A stretch of 40,475 bases of DNA from an uncultured Bacteroidales bacterium (GTDB taxonomy: Bacteria; Bacteroidota; Bacteroidia; Bacteroidales; UBA932), in contig ONBM01000016.1 of NCBI GenBank assembly GCA_900316045.1, positions 1-40,475 on the forward strand. The letters run 5' to 3'. Position 1 is the stretch's first letter, and each line of letters begins with the position of its first letter. The notes under the pieces were generated by a model, which was not told the DNA's origin, made no database searches, and was given only the letters and a program-made list of their open reading frames with translations. The position numbers were made by a program, and so were the translations under genes. This document shows, piece after piece, positions 26,797 to 34,660 of this stretch.

Positions 26797-29700
26797 TTAG
26801 AAGTTGATTCTCGCTCCAAACGTGTATGAGGTGGAAATGAAATCTGACCACGAACCCACTTCAGGATCCCATCCCTTCGGATAATTGCTGATTGCCGGCA
26901 TATCGGTTACGGTAAAGTACACCCTCAGGCCTTTCACAAAAACTTTGTGAAGAAGATTTTCTGGAAGGGAGTATCCGAGAGTTATGTTCTTGATTCTGAA
27001 ATATCCGCCATTGAATAGCCAGAAGTCGGAGCCTGTGTAAGTGTTTGTCGTATTCGTGTATGTCAGACGAGGATACTTTGCTTTCCTATTCTGTGCCTCG
27101 GTATTATTCTGGCTCCAGTAATTGCCGAGCAGAAGAGAAGGAACGGTGCCCCACTGCTCTTTCAAAGGCTGAATCCAGTCCGAGCTGAACAGAACCTTAC
27201 GATGTCCGACTCCTTGGAAGGATACCGACAAGTCAAAAGCCTTCCATCCTGCGTAGATGTTGCCGCCGAAGATATATTCAGGCTGAGAGTTTCCAAGTTT
27301 CACCTTATCGTCCGCATTTATCACGCCATCCTCTTTGACATCAACGTATTTGATGTTACCAGCTTTGTCGTTGCGAGTAAGCGTTGGGTACTTGTTGCCG
27401 TCTGCATCGTACAAATCTGCGTCAGTAATGAACAATCCATCAGTCTTGTACATGTACCATTCATTATAGTAAGAGCCTTTTTCCAAGAGGTAATTCCCGT
27501 TCACTGTCTTCTTGTCGCCGAGGTAGCCCATCTTCGAGCGGTAATCGGAGAGGTTGAAGCTTGCGCCGTATGACACTTCGCCAATCTGGTCATGCCAGCC
27601 GATCTCAATTTCCCACCCTTTCGTATGCATGTCGCCGGCATTCTGAGTAGGCGCAGAGAATCCTACGTAGGAAGGGAATCCGAGAGTGAGAAGCATGTCG
27701 GATGTTTTCTTGTAATAGAGGTCGCCAGTGAAGTTCAGCCTGCTGCCTAGCATATTCATGTCCAAGCCAACACCATAAGTTTTGGTCGTTTCCCATGTTA
27801 TGTCGTCGAACGCATAGTAAACTTGGGCTGCGTTCTGTACAGCGACCACCGAATTCTTGGACTTGTCGTACATATAGCTGTTCCCAAAAGTCATCAAGGC
27901 CTGATAAGGGAATTCGGAGCTGCTTATTCTTTCATTTCCGAGAGTTCCGACTGAGGCTCTAAGCTTCAGGAAATCAATTTTCCATGTGCTTGGGAACCAA
28001 GGCTCCGCAGAAGCCACCCAGCCTGCCGAGACGGAGGGGAAGGCGCCCCAGCGATATTTTGAAGAGAATCGCGAGGAACCGTCGCCGCGGATGTTCGCCT
28101 GCAGGATGTAACGCTCTTTAAATGAATATATCACTCGGCCAAACACTGATTCGTATGCGTTGTGACCTGCATTGCCAGAATTATATTGATAATCCTCAGG
28201 CCCTATATTCAGGTAAGGGTATGTGTCTAGAGTGTAGTTGTTTCTCCAAGCTCCTTCGTTTTCCCACTTGTACGTGTACCCTTCGTATCCAGCCATGGCG
28301 CTTACAGAGTGATCGCCCCACCTGCCCTTATAGTTGGCGTAGAACTGATAGGTACGGCTGTTCGTGTCATTCCTGCTTTCCGTAAGGCTAGTAGCCTTGC
28401 AGAATTGAGCAGTGATTGAGGAGCCGTTTTCATAATAGACGTTGACGGCCTTCTGGAAATTTTTCCCTTTGTAGAAAGTAAACTCTGGAGCGAAAACTGC
28501 TGAGAGGGTCAGACCTTTGAAAGGAGTGACGTCCAGCTGAAGCTTTCCGCCGAATTTGTAGTATTTCCCGCTGTTCGTGCCTCCGTCTTTCAACGCAGCA
28601 AGATAGTTCGCACCATCCTTTACGTCTGCGTACCTTCCGTCCTCCCAGTAAGGGTTATAATATGGCGCTATTAGGTAAGCTCCATAAATTGGGTTGACAG
28701 TGGAAGGAGAAATGCTTTCGGAAGTGGAGAAATGCACGTCCAGGGCTGCATGTAGCCATGGAGTGATGTTGAAATCGTTATTCATGCGACCAGCGTATCT
28801 GTCGTAGGACTTGTGCTCGTAGTAACCGTCGCCAGTCTGGTAAGTGAATGAGAATTTGGATCTCAGTTTGTCCGTTCCGCCAATCACGTTCAGGTTGTGC
28901 TGCTGGTGAGAGGCCGTCTTTTTGAGAAGCAGATCAACCCAGTCCGTGTTTGGATAATGGTAAGGATCCTTAGCATTGTTTTCCATCCAAGAGTTTATTG
29001 TCTCTTGGGAATATTGTGAATATGGGTTAGATGCTCCGTCGTTCCATTTCACCTCGTTCTGGACGTTCATCCAGTCTATAACGTCGCCATTTGAAGGTCT
29101 TGTCGTAGGCTTGTCGATGGAATATTCATAGGAATAGTCAACGTTGAACTTATCTTTCGATGCTCTCTTCGTAGTGATTACGATTACTCCTGCTGCTGCT
29201 CTGGAGCCATAGATAGATGCAGAAGCGGCATCCTTGAATACGCTCATCGTTTCAACATCGGAAGCGATGACATCGTTCAAGCTTCCAGGCACTCCGTCGA
29301 TAATAACGAGAGGATCGTTGTTCGACATTGTAGTTACGCCGCGAACCCTGATTGTCGCCCCGCTTCCAGGTCCGCCGGATGAGCGAGTGACTTGCACTCC
29401 TGACAACTGCCCTTGCATGGCAGTAGACAGCATTTGGGCTGAGCGTTCGGTGAGGCTTTCTCCTTTCACGCTTGAGATAGGACCGGTGAGGTCGCCTTTC
29501 CTTGCAGAACCGTATCCGATGACGACTACTTCATCAAGAAGCTCTTTGTCTTCTGCGAGGACTATGTTTATGCTGCTTTTCCCATTCAGGGCAATCTTCT
29601 GAGTGACATAGCCTATGCAAGAAACCGTCAGTTCATCAGTCGGTTTCGCTTCAAGTGAAAAATTTCCGAACTCGTCCGTCACGGCACCGGTCGTCGTTCC

Positions 29701-30174
29701 TGCAATGGTAACTCCAGCGCCAATGATTGGAGCTCCGTTTTTGTCGACAATGGAGCCAGTAAGTTTAATTGCTTTATCTTGCTGGGTGGTGCCAAGCTTC
29801 TGTTTCGAAAGAATGACGTTGATGCCTTCAATCTGGTAAGAGATGCCGGTACCTATGAAAATCTTGTCTAAAACATTCAGAAGCTGCGCGTTTGTTACGT
29901 TGATTGACACTGGAAGTTTCAAGTCCACGTCTTTCGAATTCCTAACGAATAAGATACCGGTCTGACTCTCAATGTCTTTCAGAACCATTTCGAGGGGGGC
30001 TTTCTGCTTGTTCATCGTAATCCTGTCTTTGTCAGGATTTGTCTCAGAGGCTGAGGCAAGAGGGGAGAAAACTAGCAGTAAACATGTTACTACTGTGAGC
30101 AGACTGCCAAGTTTTGTCATAAATGGGTTCGCAAGAATCGCGATCCCTTTTGCTTTGGATCTTTGCATTGACAT
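26797..30174 (-). CDS. SusC/RagA-family TonB-dependent transporter with STN signalling domain
   Basis: A 1125-residue outer-membrane transporter. Order of parts: basic N-terminus and signal (to about residue 43); STN domain at about 52-123, which contacts a FecR-type anti-sigma; carboxypeptidase-regulatory-like domain at about 137-215 (KLTGSIVDKNGAPIIGAGVTI); TonB-box-like ELLDEVVVIGYGS; plug (QLSGVQVTRSSGGPGSGATIRVRGVTT...PLVIIDGVPG); barrel ending SYTFGARINF. The STN domain and the neighbouring fecR and ECF sigma genes show a trans-envelope regulatory circuit responding to ligand import. The start (MSMQRSK) lies 41 bp after fecR. A shorter start at M20 (MTKLGSLL) would still keep a signal peptide. 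Confidence 0.95.
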   Translation of the reverse strand: MSMQRSKAKGIAILANPFMTKLGSLLTVVTCLLLVFSPLASASETNPDKDRITMNKQKAPLEMVLKDIESQTGILFVRNSKDVDLKLPVSINVTNAQLLNVLDKIFIGTGISYQIEGINVILSKQKLGTTQQDKAIKLTGSIVDKNGAPIIGAGVTIAGTTTGAVTDEFGNFSLEAKPTDELTVSCIGYVTQKIALNGKSSINIVLAEDKELLDEVVVIGYGSARKGDLTGPISSVKGESLTERSAQMLSTAMQGQLSGVQVTRSSGGPGSGATIRVRGVTTMSNNDPLVIIDGVPGSLNDVIASDVETMSVFKDAASASIYGSRAAAGVIVITTKRASKDKFNVDYSYEYSIDKPTTRPSNGDVIDWMNVQNEVKWNDGASNPYSQYSQETINSWMENNAKDPYHYPNTDWVDLLLKKTASHQQHNLNVIGGTDKLRSKFSFTYQTGDGYYEHKSYDRYAGRMNNDFNITPWLHAALDVHFSTSESISPSTVNPIYGAYLIAPYYNPYWEDGRYADVKDGANYLAALKDGGTNSGKYYKFGGKLQLDVTPFKGLTLSAVFAPEFTFYKGKNFQKAVNVYYENGSSITAQFCKATSLTESRNDTNSRTYQFYANYKGRWGDHSVSAMAGYEGYTYKWENEGAWRNNYTLDTYPYLNIGPEDYQYNSGNAGHNAYESVFGRVIYSFKERYILQANIRGDGSSRFSSKYRWGAFPSVSAGWVASAEPWFPSTWKIDFLKLRASVGTLGNERISSSEFPYQALMTFGNSYMYDKSKNSVVAVQNAAQVYYAFDDITWETTKTYGVGLDMNMLGSRLNFTGDLYYKKTSDMLLTLGFPSYVGFSAPTQNAGDMHTKGWEIEIGWHDQIGEVSYGASFNLSDYRSKMGYLGDKKTVNGNYLLEKGSYYNEWYMYKTDGLFITDADLYDADGNKYPTLTRNDKAGNIKYVDVKEDGVINADDKVKLGNSQPEYIFGGNIYAGWKAFDLSVSFQGVGHRKVLFSSDWIQPLKEQWGTVPSLLLGNYWSQNNTEAQNRKAKYPRLTYTNTTNTYTGSDFWLFNGGYFRIKNITLGYSLPENLLHKVFVKGLRVYFTVTDMPAISNYPKGWDPEVGSWSDFISTSYTFGARINF

Positions 30175-30215
30175 TTTAGCGTTAATTAATGTGAATAATG
30201 TGAATTATCTTCTTG

Positions 30216-31172
30216 TCATCTGATAGTTATCGTATCTCCGTCTTTATTTATCTCATAGTTGAAATGATAATCTTTTTGAAGGACTTTCAAGGCATGCTCG
30301 ATTCCATCTGTAATTCTCAGCTTCCCGTCATAGCTGAGACTGTTCACGGCCTCGTTCTCAATAATTATCTTCACGCCGAAAAACTTCTCGAATGCGGACA
30401 TGATTTCGCCGAACGACTTGTCACCTAGATAGATGAGTCCATCTTTCCACATGTAGTCCTCTGTGCATAAAGTGGAAGTCACTACGAGAGATCCGTTTTT
30501 GCTCTCGGCGGTCTGGCCAGGACCCAGGTATACCGCCTTGTCGTCTTCCGGCTTGTATATTTTGATTGTCCCTTCGTACAGGTTAGCCACGAATCTGTCT
30601 GAACTGCTGTAAGCTTCGACATCGAAAACTGTTCCCAGGACTTCCACATTGTATTTAGAAGTCTTCACTATGAAAGGCTTGTTCGATTTTACAACCTCGA
30701 AATAGCCTTCTCCGTCCAATATGATTTCCCTCTTTGGCCCTGTGAATGAAAATGGGTAGGATAGGGAAGTGTTGGAGCTGAGCCATACGCTAGTGCCGTC
30801 AGGGAGAGTGACATTAGTCCTGTTCCCGCTAGGAACGGCAATTCTCTGAAGTCGCTGCCCTTGCTGCCTTAGTGAATAGTTGTCTCTTGCTATGAATATG
30901 AAGAATATGATCATGGCGGCAGCTGCCGCAAGCGACAGTGGCCGAAGGAATTTATGAATATGTTCTCTGCTTTTTCCGGTGCTTTTGTCAAGCAGAGTTC
31001 CTGCATAGGTACTGCAGCCAAGCAGGACTCCCGCATCGAAGAGAGCACGTTCGCGAACGAACATATTCCAATTCTCGGAACCGCTTTCTGCCCATTCCTG
31101 GATTGCATCTTTCTCCTTGTCGGTAGATTTTCCTTGGAAATATCGGGTTAATGACTTGTGGTTGATTTTCAT
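30216..31172 (-). CDS. FecR-family anti-sigma factor
   Basis: About 318 residues. Inner-membrane anti-sigma factor that holds the ECF sigma factor until the STN domain of the SusC signals. The N-terminal cytoplasmic part (MKINHKSLTRYFQGKSTDKEKDAIQEW) is followed by a single membrane helix (LSLAAAAAMIIFFIFIA). The periplasmic FecR domain has LPDGTSVWLSSNTSLSYPFSFTGPKREIILDGEGYFEV and VEVLGTVFDVEAYSS. A C-terminal STN-interacting domain ends the protein. The start at 31172 (MKINH) is preferred; the frame stays open 17 codons upstream. Its partner sigma gene lies 2.7 kb upstream, separated by an IS element and repeats. Confidence 0.92.
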   Translation of the reverse strand: MKINHKSLTRYFQGKSTDKEKDAIQEWAESGSENWNMFVRERALFDAGVLLGCSTYAGTLLDKSTGKSREHIHKFLRPLSLAAAAAMIIFFIFIARDNYSLRQQGQRLQRIAVPSGNRTNVTLPDGTSVWLSSNTSLSYPFSFTGPKREIILDGEGYFEVVKSNKPFIVKTSKYNVEVLGTVFDVEAYSSSDRFVANLYEGTIKIYKPEDDKAVYLGPGQTAESKNGSLVVTSTLCTEDYMWKDGLIYLGDKSFGEIMSAFEKFFGVKIIIENEAVNSLSYDGKLRITDGIEHALKVLQKDYHFNYEINKDGDTITIR

Positions 31173-31297
31173 TCCATATTGCTTTAATGCAATAAAAGAA
31201 CAACAAGACTCCCCAAAAACCAAAAAGAAAAATAGGCTTTTTCCCTAATTTGGTTTTATTGAATATTTTTTGTTAAATTAGCGAAAATAATGGATTT

Positions 31298-31459
31298 ATG
31301 GCAGTATTTATTAAAGCTATCCCCACTTTAAGGGGGGCGGTTGCAGACCGATATGAGAAGAGATCTGAGGAGAATATCCGCAGACGTGCCTCTGTTAGCT
31401 TTTCTAAGGAGGCTGCTAATTCTTATGCTATTTTAAGGAAGAAATCTGTGAAGAAGTAA
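31298..31459 (+). CDS. Small basic protein, possible antitoxin-like partner of a GNAT toxin
   Basis: A 53-residue basic protein: MAVFIKAIPTLRGAVADRYEK, then an arginine-rich stretch SEENIRRRASVSFSKEAANS and a lysine-rich end. It resembles, from memory, small Bacteroidota proteins of the form KAIPTLxGxxAxxF that precede GNAT-type acetyltransferase genes. The frame right after it (overlapping by a few bases) encodes the start of such an acetyltransferase, which supports the pairing. It is divergent from fecR. A role as antitoxin is inference. Confidence 0.6.
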   Translation: MAVFIKAIPTLRGAVADRYEKRSEENIRRRASVSFSKEAANSYAILRKKSVKK

Positions 31460-31461
31460 TC

Positions 31462-31596
31462 GTGGGGTATTTATTAGATAATTGTCTGTTTGACAGATTG
31501 ACATCAGACATAATTGATCAATGCCAGCCGTATAGTTGTGAAAAGGACGCTGACATTGATTCTTTTGTATTTGTTGTTTTTCTTTTACAAATCTAA
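31462..31596 (+). pseudogene. Truncated GNAT-type acetyltransferase (toxin-like) gene
   Basis: The frame reads VGYLLDNCLFDRLTSDIIDQCQPYSCEKDADIDSFVF, then loses similarity and stops 8 codons later. The segment CQPYSCEKDADIDSF resembles the N-terminal CxxFSCxDxDLDDFF motif of Bacteroidota GNAT proteins found beside small partner proteins. A full gene would need about 120 further residues, including the acetyl-CoA site; none is seen before or after the IS element. The start codon is unclear (GTG at 31462 or upstream). I infer a disrupted pseudogene. Confidence 0.5.
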
Positions 31597-31648
31597 AGAA
31601 ATCCGTAGACTTTCTTTTTATCTCAGCTCAGACACACTTCTAGATTTG

Positions 31649-31684
31649 CACCATCGTTTGAAAGAGAAGATTTCAACGGTGGTG
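31649..31684 (+). repeat. Long perfect-type hairpin at the candidate left IS110 end
   Basis: CACCATCGTTTGAAA pairs with TTTCAACGGTGGTG over 14 bp (one bulge, one G-T pair) around a 7-nt loop. It abuts the left copy of the direct repeat TGAACTATCAT. The motif CCACCGTTTG recurs at about 31733. It may be the palindromic target the element entered or part of its end. Confidence 0.6.
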
Positions 31685-32046
31685 TGAACTATCATTTTGT
31701 ATAGACCACATATCTAACTTTTGTATTAGTCGCCACCGTTTGTTTACATACAAGTCTGTCGATCGAGCAGTTCAGACACATAGATTATCATATCTAAAAA
31801 AAGTGTTGGCAATCGGCAGACTTTCTTGAGACAATAATGGATGACAGGCTGAACTATGTGAGTCAAGAGACAAATGTCTATAAAAAGTTTGAGTACCTAT
31901 CATACTTTTCATACAGAGAGGTCGACCTTAGCGGCATAAGAGTCATTGATGTCTATATTATGTTTTAGGCCCTTTCTGTTTTATTGACAGGAGCTTCAAT
32001 GAAGCAAATGGTTACCTTTGAAGGACGTTTAACAAAAGGCTAACCA

Positions 32047-32114
32047 GGGAGAGAGTGTTAACAGACGTTTCATTAGCCGTGCGTGGCCAACTTAAGTAAT
32101 CGACCCTCTCTCCC
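32047..32114 (+). ncRNA. Candidate IS110 bridge-RNA hairpin
   Basis: GGGAGAGAG pairs with CTCTCTCCC (9 bp) around a roughly 50-nt interior containing a GCC/GGC hairpin and the palindrome TGTTAACA, about 105 bp upstream of the transposase start. IS110 elements transcribe a structured RNA from the left-end non-coding region that guides target and donor recognition (established for the IS110 group). Further small stems lie at 31740-31900. The true RNA limits and guide loops are not determined. Confidence 0.45.
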
Positions 32115-32219
32115 AAACGCATTGAAGTGACCAATTAGAATAATAGACCACAAGTGTCTGATAGAAGTTTCAGTCGGTGGTTCAATACGGAGGTTAACCG
32201 AACTAGCACCAACAAAGTT

Positions 32220-33215
32220 ATGCAATTTTCTCATTACATTGGAGTAGACATCTCCAAAAGCACGCTGGACGCAGCCATTTATGCCAGCGAAATGAAGAAG
32301 GCGGACACCAAACATGTCACGAACGATGCCGCCGGATTGAAGGAACTCATGTCTTGGGCCAAGACTAATGGCGTAAAGCCCAAGACAATGGTCGTATGTG
32401 CAGAGCATACCGGCGTTTACGGCAACGCACTTCAACTGTTCTGCGAGAAAAAAGGTATATCCCTCTGCCTTGAGAGCCCCCTGCAGATCAAGCGTTCCAT
32501 GGGCCTTGTTCGAGGCAAGAATGATCAGATAGATGCCATAAGGATAGCGCAGTATGCATATGACCATAGGGAGAAGCTTGAGTTGTTCCACCGTCCCTCT
32601 GTCAATATAACCACATTATCGAACCTGCTCCGTGAAAGGCGCCTGTATGTACGCCAGAAAGCTACTCTCACAGCTACACAAGGCGAACTTGGTCAATATG
32701 AGACATCTCAGAGTAGATCGCGTCGAGACTGTCTCATTGATAAGCTTTCATCCATGACCAAGGCCATTGAGAAGCAGATGATTGACATCATCAACAAGGA
32801 CGAAGACCTCAAGAGGACATATGATCTTATAACAAGTGTTGTCGGAATAGGTCCCATCACAGCTATAGATACCATAGTATATACCAACAATTTCCAGAAC
32901 TTCTCAACGCCAAGACAGTACGCGAGCTTTATCGGCGTAGCTCCGTTTGATCACACGTCAGGAACAAGTGTCAACGGAAGGACGAGGGTGTCCCAGTTCT
33001 GCAGGAAGCAGCAAAAGACATCAATAACAATGGCTGCACGCTCTGCCATAGTGAACGACCCGTGGATGAAGAACTACTACCGTCGGAAGATGAAGGAGAA
33101 AGGAGAGCAGCGCAATCAGCACGGAGTTGTGCTCAATGCAGTGAAGTTCAAGTTGATACTCAGGATGTTCTCCGTGGTTAAGTCAGGGACTCCATACAAG
33201 GTTATGAATTATTGA
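32220..33215 (+). CDS. IS110-family transposase (DEDD recombinase)
   Basis: A 331-residue recombinase. The N-terminal RuvC-like DEDD domain shows D10 (HYIGVDISKSTLD), E62 (VVCAEHTGVYG) and D102/D105 (RGKNDQIDAIRIA). The C-terminal Tnp domain (PF02371 type) has VVGIGPITAIDTIVYTNNFQNFSTPRQYASFIGVAPF and the catalytic-serine region DHTSGTSVNGR (S247 in SG). It appears full length and intact. The start is the ATG at 32220 (MQFSHYIGVD); the frame is open upstream but without family residues. The RNA-guided mechanism is established for the family, not shown here. Confidence 0.93.
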   Translation: MQFSHYIGVDISKSTLDAAIYASEMKKADTKHVTNDAAGLKELMSWAKTNGVKPKTMVVCAEHTGVYGNALQLFCEKKGISLCLESPLQIKRSMGLVRGKNDQIDAIRIAQYAYDHREKLELFHRPSVNITTLSNLLRERRLYVRQKATLTATQGELGQYETSQSRSRRDCLIDKLSSMTKAIEKQMIDIINKDEDLKRTYDLITSVVGIGPITAIDTIVYTNNFQNFSTPRQYASFIGVAPFDHTSGTSVNGRTRVSQFCRKQQKTSITMAARSAIVNDPWMKNYYRRKMKEKGEQRNQHGVVLNAVKFKLILRMFSVVKSGTPYKVMNY

Positions 33216-33238
33216 CATACAATCGGTTGAACTATCAT

Positions 33239-33632
33239 AAATCTATTTTCTAGTGCCAGATTGTACCCGAGCGGTTGCAAATTAGATATTTAGACCATAT
33301 GTCTACTGGAAGTTATAGAAAAGCTCATCTCGGAATCAAACCTGGTTGATAGTCAATCATATATACATAAAAACCATCGTGCGCAAATATGCAATATTGC
33401 GCACCGGTACATTATGTCCGTCTATGAAAAACTTCTCAAGGGAAGGCCGCGCGGCCAGGGGCGGAACGCCCCTTTGAGCGCAATAAATATATATAAACTC
33501 AACACCAGCCCGAAGAACTGACGTTAATGAAAATAATTGCAATTTTATTTGGAAAAGTCTTAGAATACTTTTTGAAACAGTATCGCGTTTGCCTGAAGCA
33601 TGACGTGGTTGGCCGTTCATTATGCCTCGTCA
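33239..33632. other. Palindrome-rich intergenic stretch after the IS element
   Basis: About 390 bp without a convincing gene. It holds three strong inverted repeats: GTGCGCAAATAT/ATATTGCGCAC at 33379-33404, the perfect 12-mer GGCCGCGCGGCC at 33445-33456, and AGGGGCG/CGCCCCT (loop GAA) at 33457-33473. A minus-strand frame (33357-33620) crosses all of them and I regard it as non-coding or part of a repeat. Confidence 0.6.
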
Positions 33633-33818
33633 GGTCGTGCAGGAACTGAATCGAGTTCAGGATGGTGGGACTGTACGTGCATTGTGAAAATGCCTATTCA
33701 CAATCAATAAGTTACGAAAGGCATGCGTACGGTCTGCCCAGAGAGGGTGGGACCGTGCTATAATCGCTTGCTAACGAATTGATAACTAATTATTTACGAA
33801 TTGCCATCCGCACGGTCC
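33633..33818 (+). repeat. 186-bp structured dispersed repeat, copy B
   Basis: The same length and orientation as copy A at 7114-7299, aligned without gaps. Boxes in order: ACTGTACG, CGTACGGTC, GGACCGTGC and CCGCACGGTC. Relative to copy A, box 1 changes C to T (still pairing as U-G) and box 4 changes T to C (turning a G-U into a G-C pair), so stems 1:2 and 3:4 are kept. The stretch between boxes 2 and 3 is the most diverged. It lies between the IS element and the 3' end of the sigma gene, which is on the opposite strand. Confidence 0.75.
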
Positions 33819-33857
33819 AAATCCCTACCATCTCAAATGCGGTAATATTGATGCAAG

Positions 33858-34445
33858 TCAGGAAATGAAAAAGATTAAGACAGGGAAATATTCTTTTAAT
33901 TGAGCCATAAGCATCTTCAAGCTCTTGTTCACATGGTAGTCGACTGCCTGCACAGATACATTTAGCTGCCGAGCGATTTCTTTTCGACTTTTGTTCTGCA
34001 GACGGTTCATTCTGAATATGTTCCTGGTGGTTTCAGGAAGTTTGTCAAGCGTTTTTTCTATTATTCCGACTATCTCGCCAGAGAAGATTTTGCTGTAGGT
34101 TGCATCTTCCAAGATCTGAATCCTAGATGTTATTTCCCATTCGTACTGTCTATTGTTGCTTTTGTCGAATTCCTGGACGACTTTAAGGTGTTTCAGATAG
34201 TTCAGGCATTTGTTCTTGACCACAGTGAGTACCCAGCCTAGGGCATCTGAGTCAGTTTTCAGAGAATCCTTTTTCACCCAGTACTCAAGAATCGCATTGC
34301 TCGCTATATCTTCGGCAGTGGCGGTGTCTCTGACATAATAAAAGGCATAATGGACGAATCTGGGATAGAAATTATTGTAGAAAACACCGAAGTCTTTGCC
34401 AGACCTGATGTCAGGAGGAGATATTTTTGTTCTTAACTCATCCAT
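33858..34445 (-). CDS. ECF-type RNA polymerase sigma factor
   Basis: About 195 residues. Region 2 is FGVFYNNFYPRFVHYAFYYVRDTATAEDIASNAILEYW, followed by GWVLTVVKNKCLNYLKH. Region 4 is LDKLPETTRNIFRMNRLQNKSRKEIARQLNVSVQAVDYHVNKSLKML with its helix-turn-helix. It belongs to the Bacteroidota SusC-associated ECF group and is predicted to activate the susC operon when FecR releases it. Possible starts are 34472, 34457 and 34445; I use the last (MDELRTK). A near-perfect promoter (TTTG, 19 bp, TATTTTTG) lies upstream. The gene is separated from fecR by island B, an unusual arrangement. Confidence 0.92.
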   Translation of the reverse strand: MDELRTKISPPDIRSGKDFGVFYNNFYPRFVHYAFYYVRDTATAEDIASNAILEYWVKKDSLKTDSDALGWVLTVVKNKCLNYLKHLKVVQEFDKSNNRQYEWEITSRIQILEDATYSKIFSGEIVGIIEKTLDKLPETTRNIFRMNRLQNKSRKEIARQLNVSVQAVDYHVNKSLKMLMAQLKEYFPVLIFFIS

Positions 34446-34504
34446 ATATTCCTGCATTCGCCGCCGTGCCACTTGGGTTAATATTTCTGCCGTTTTGCTC
34501 GTTA

Positions 34505-34535
34505 CAAAAATAGAAAATAAGGCAGTAAATTCAAA
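34505..34535 (-). promoter_or_regulatory. Promoter of the ECF sigma gene
   Basis: On the minus strand, a -33 box TTTG (34532-34535) and a -7 box TATTTTTG (34505-34512) are spaced exactly 19 bp apart, the canonical Bacteroidota housekeeping arrangement. Transcription should start near 34498, giving a leader of about 25-55 nt depending on the chosen start codon. Confidence 0.7.
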
Positions 34536-34574
34536 TCTTGCATCTAAGCAAGAAACTATCGCTTTGTCATTCTG

Positions 34575-34606
34575 CCACTCACCGTAGCCGTCGGCCTAGT
34601 GGTCAG
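34575..34606 (-). terminator. Hairpin downstream of the Hdr-like operon
   Basis: CCACT/AGTGG arms within GCCTGACCACT...AGTGGCAG form a hairpin about 55 bp beyond the last hdr-like stop codon. No clear U-run follows, so it may instead be a processed 3' end. The neighbouring GGATGGCATCC (34629-34639) is another small palindrome. Confidence 0.3.
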
Positions 34607-34660
34607 GCAATACGCTTTGTTAGGACTGGATGGCATCCTATTATCCGGAGGGGTGAGTAG

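Larger units (their letters stand above)
31685..33238 (+). mobile_element. IS110-family insertion sequence
   Basis: An intact IS110-type transposase with a long non-coding 5' region is bracketed by an 11-bp direct repeat TGAACTATCAT (31685-31695 and 33228-33238). The distance between the copies, about 1.55 kb, is normal for the family. IS110 elements lack classical terminal inverted repeats, so the ends are inferred from the direct repeat only. The element lies between fecR and its sigma gene, next to a broken GNAT gene. Confidence 0.65.

Noticed and set aside
33357..33620. Minus-strand frame of 87 residues
   Set aside because: It crosses three strong palindromes and has no domain or context; I treat it as part of a repeat-rich non-coding stretch.
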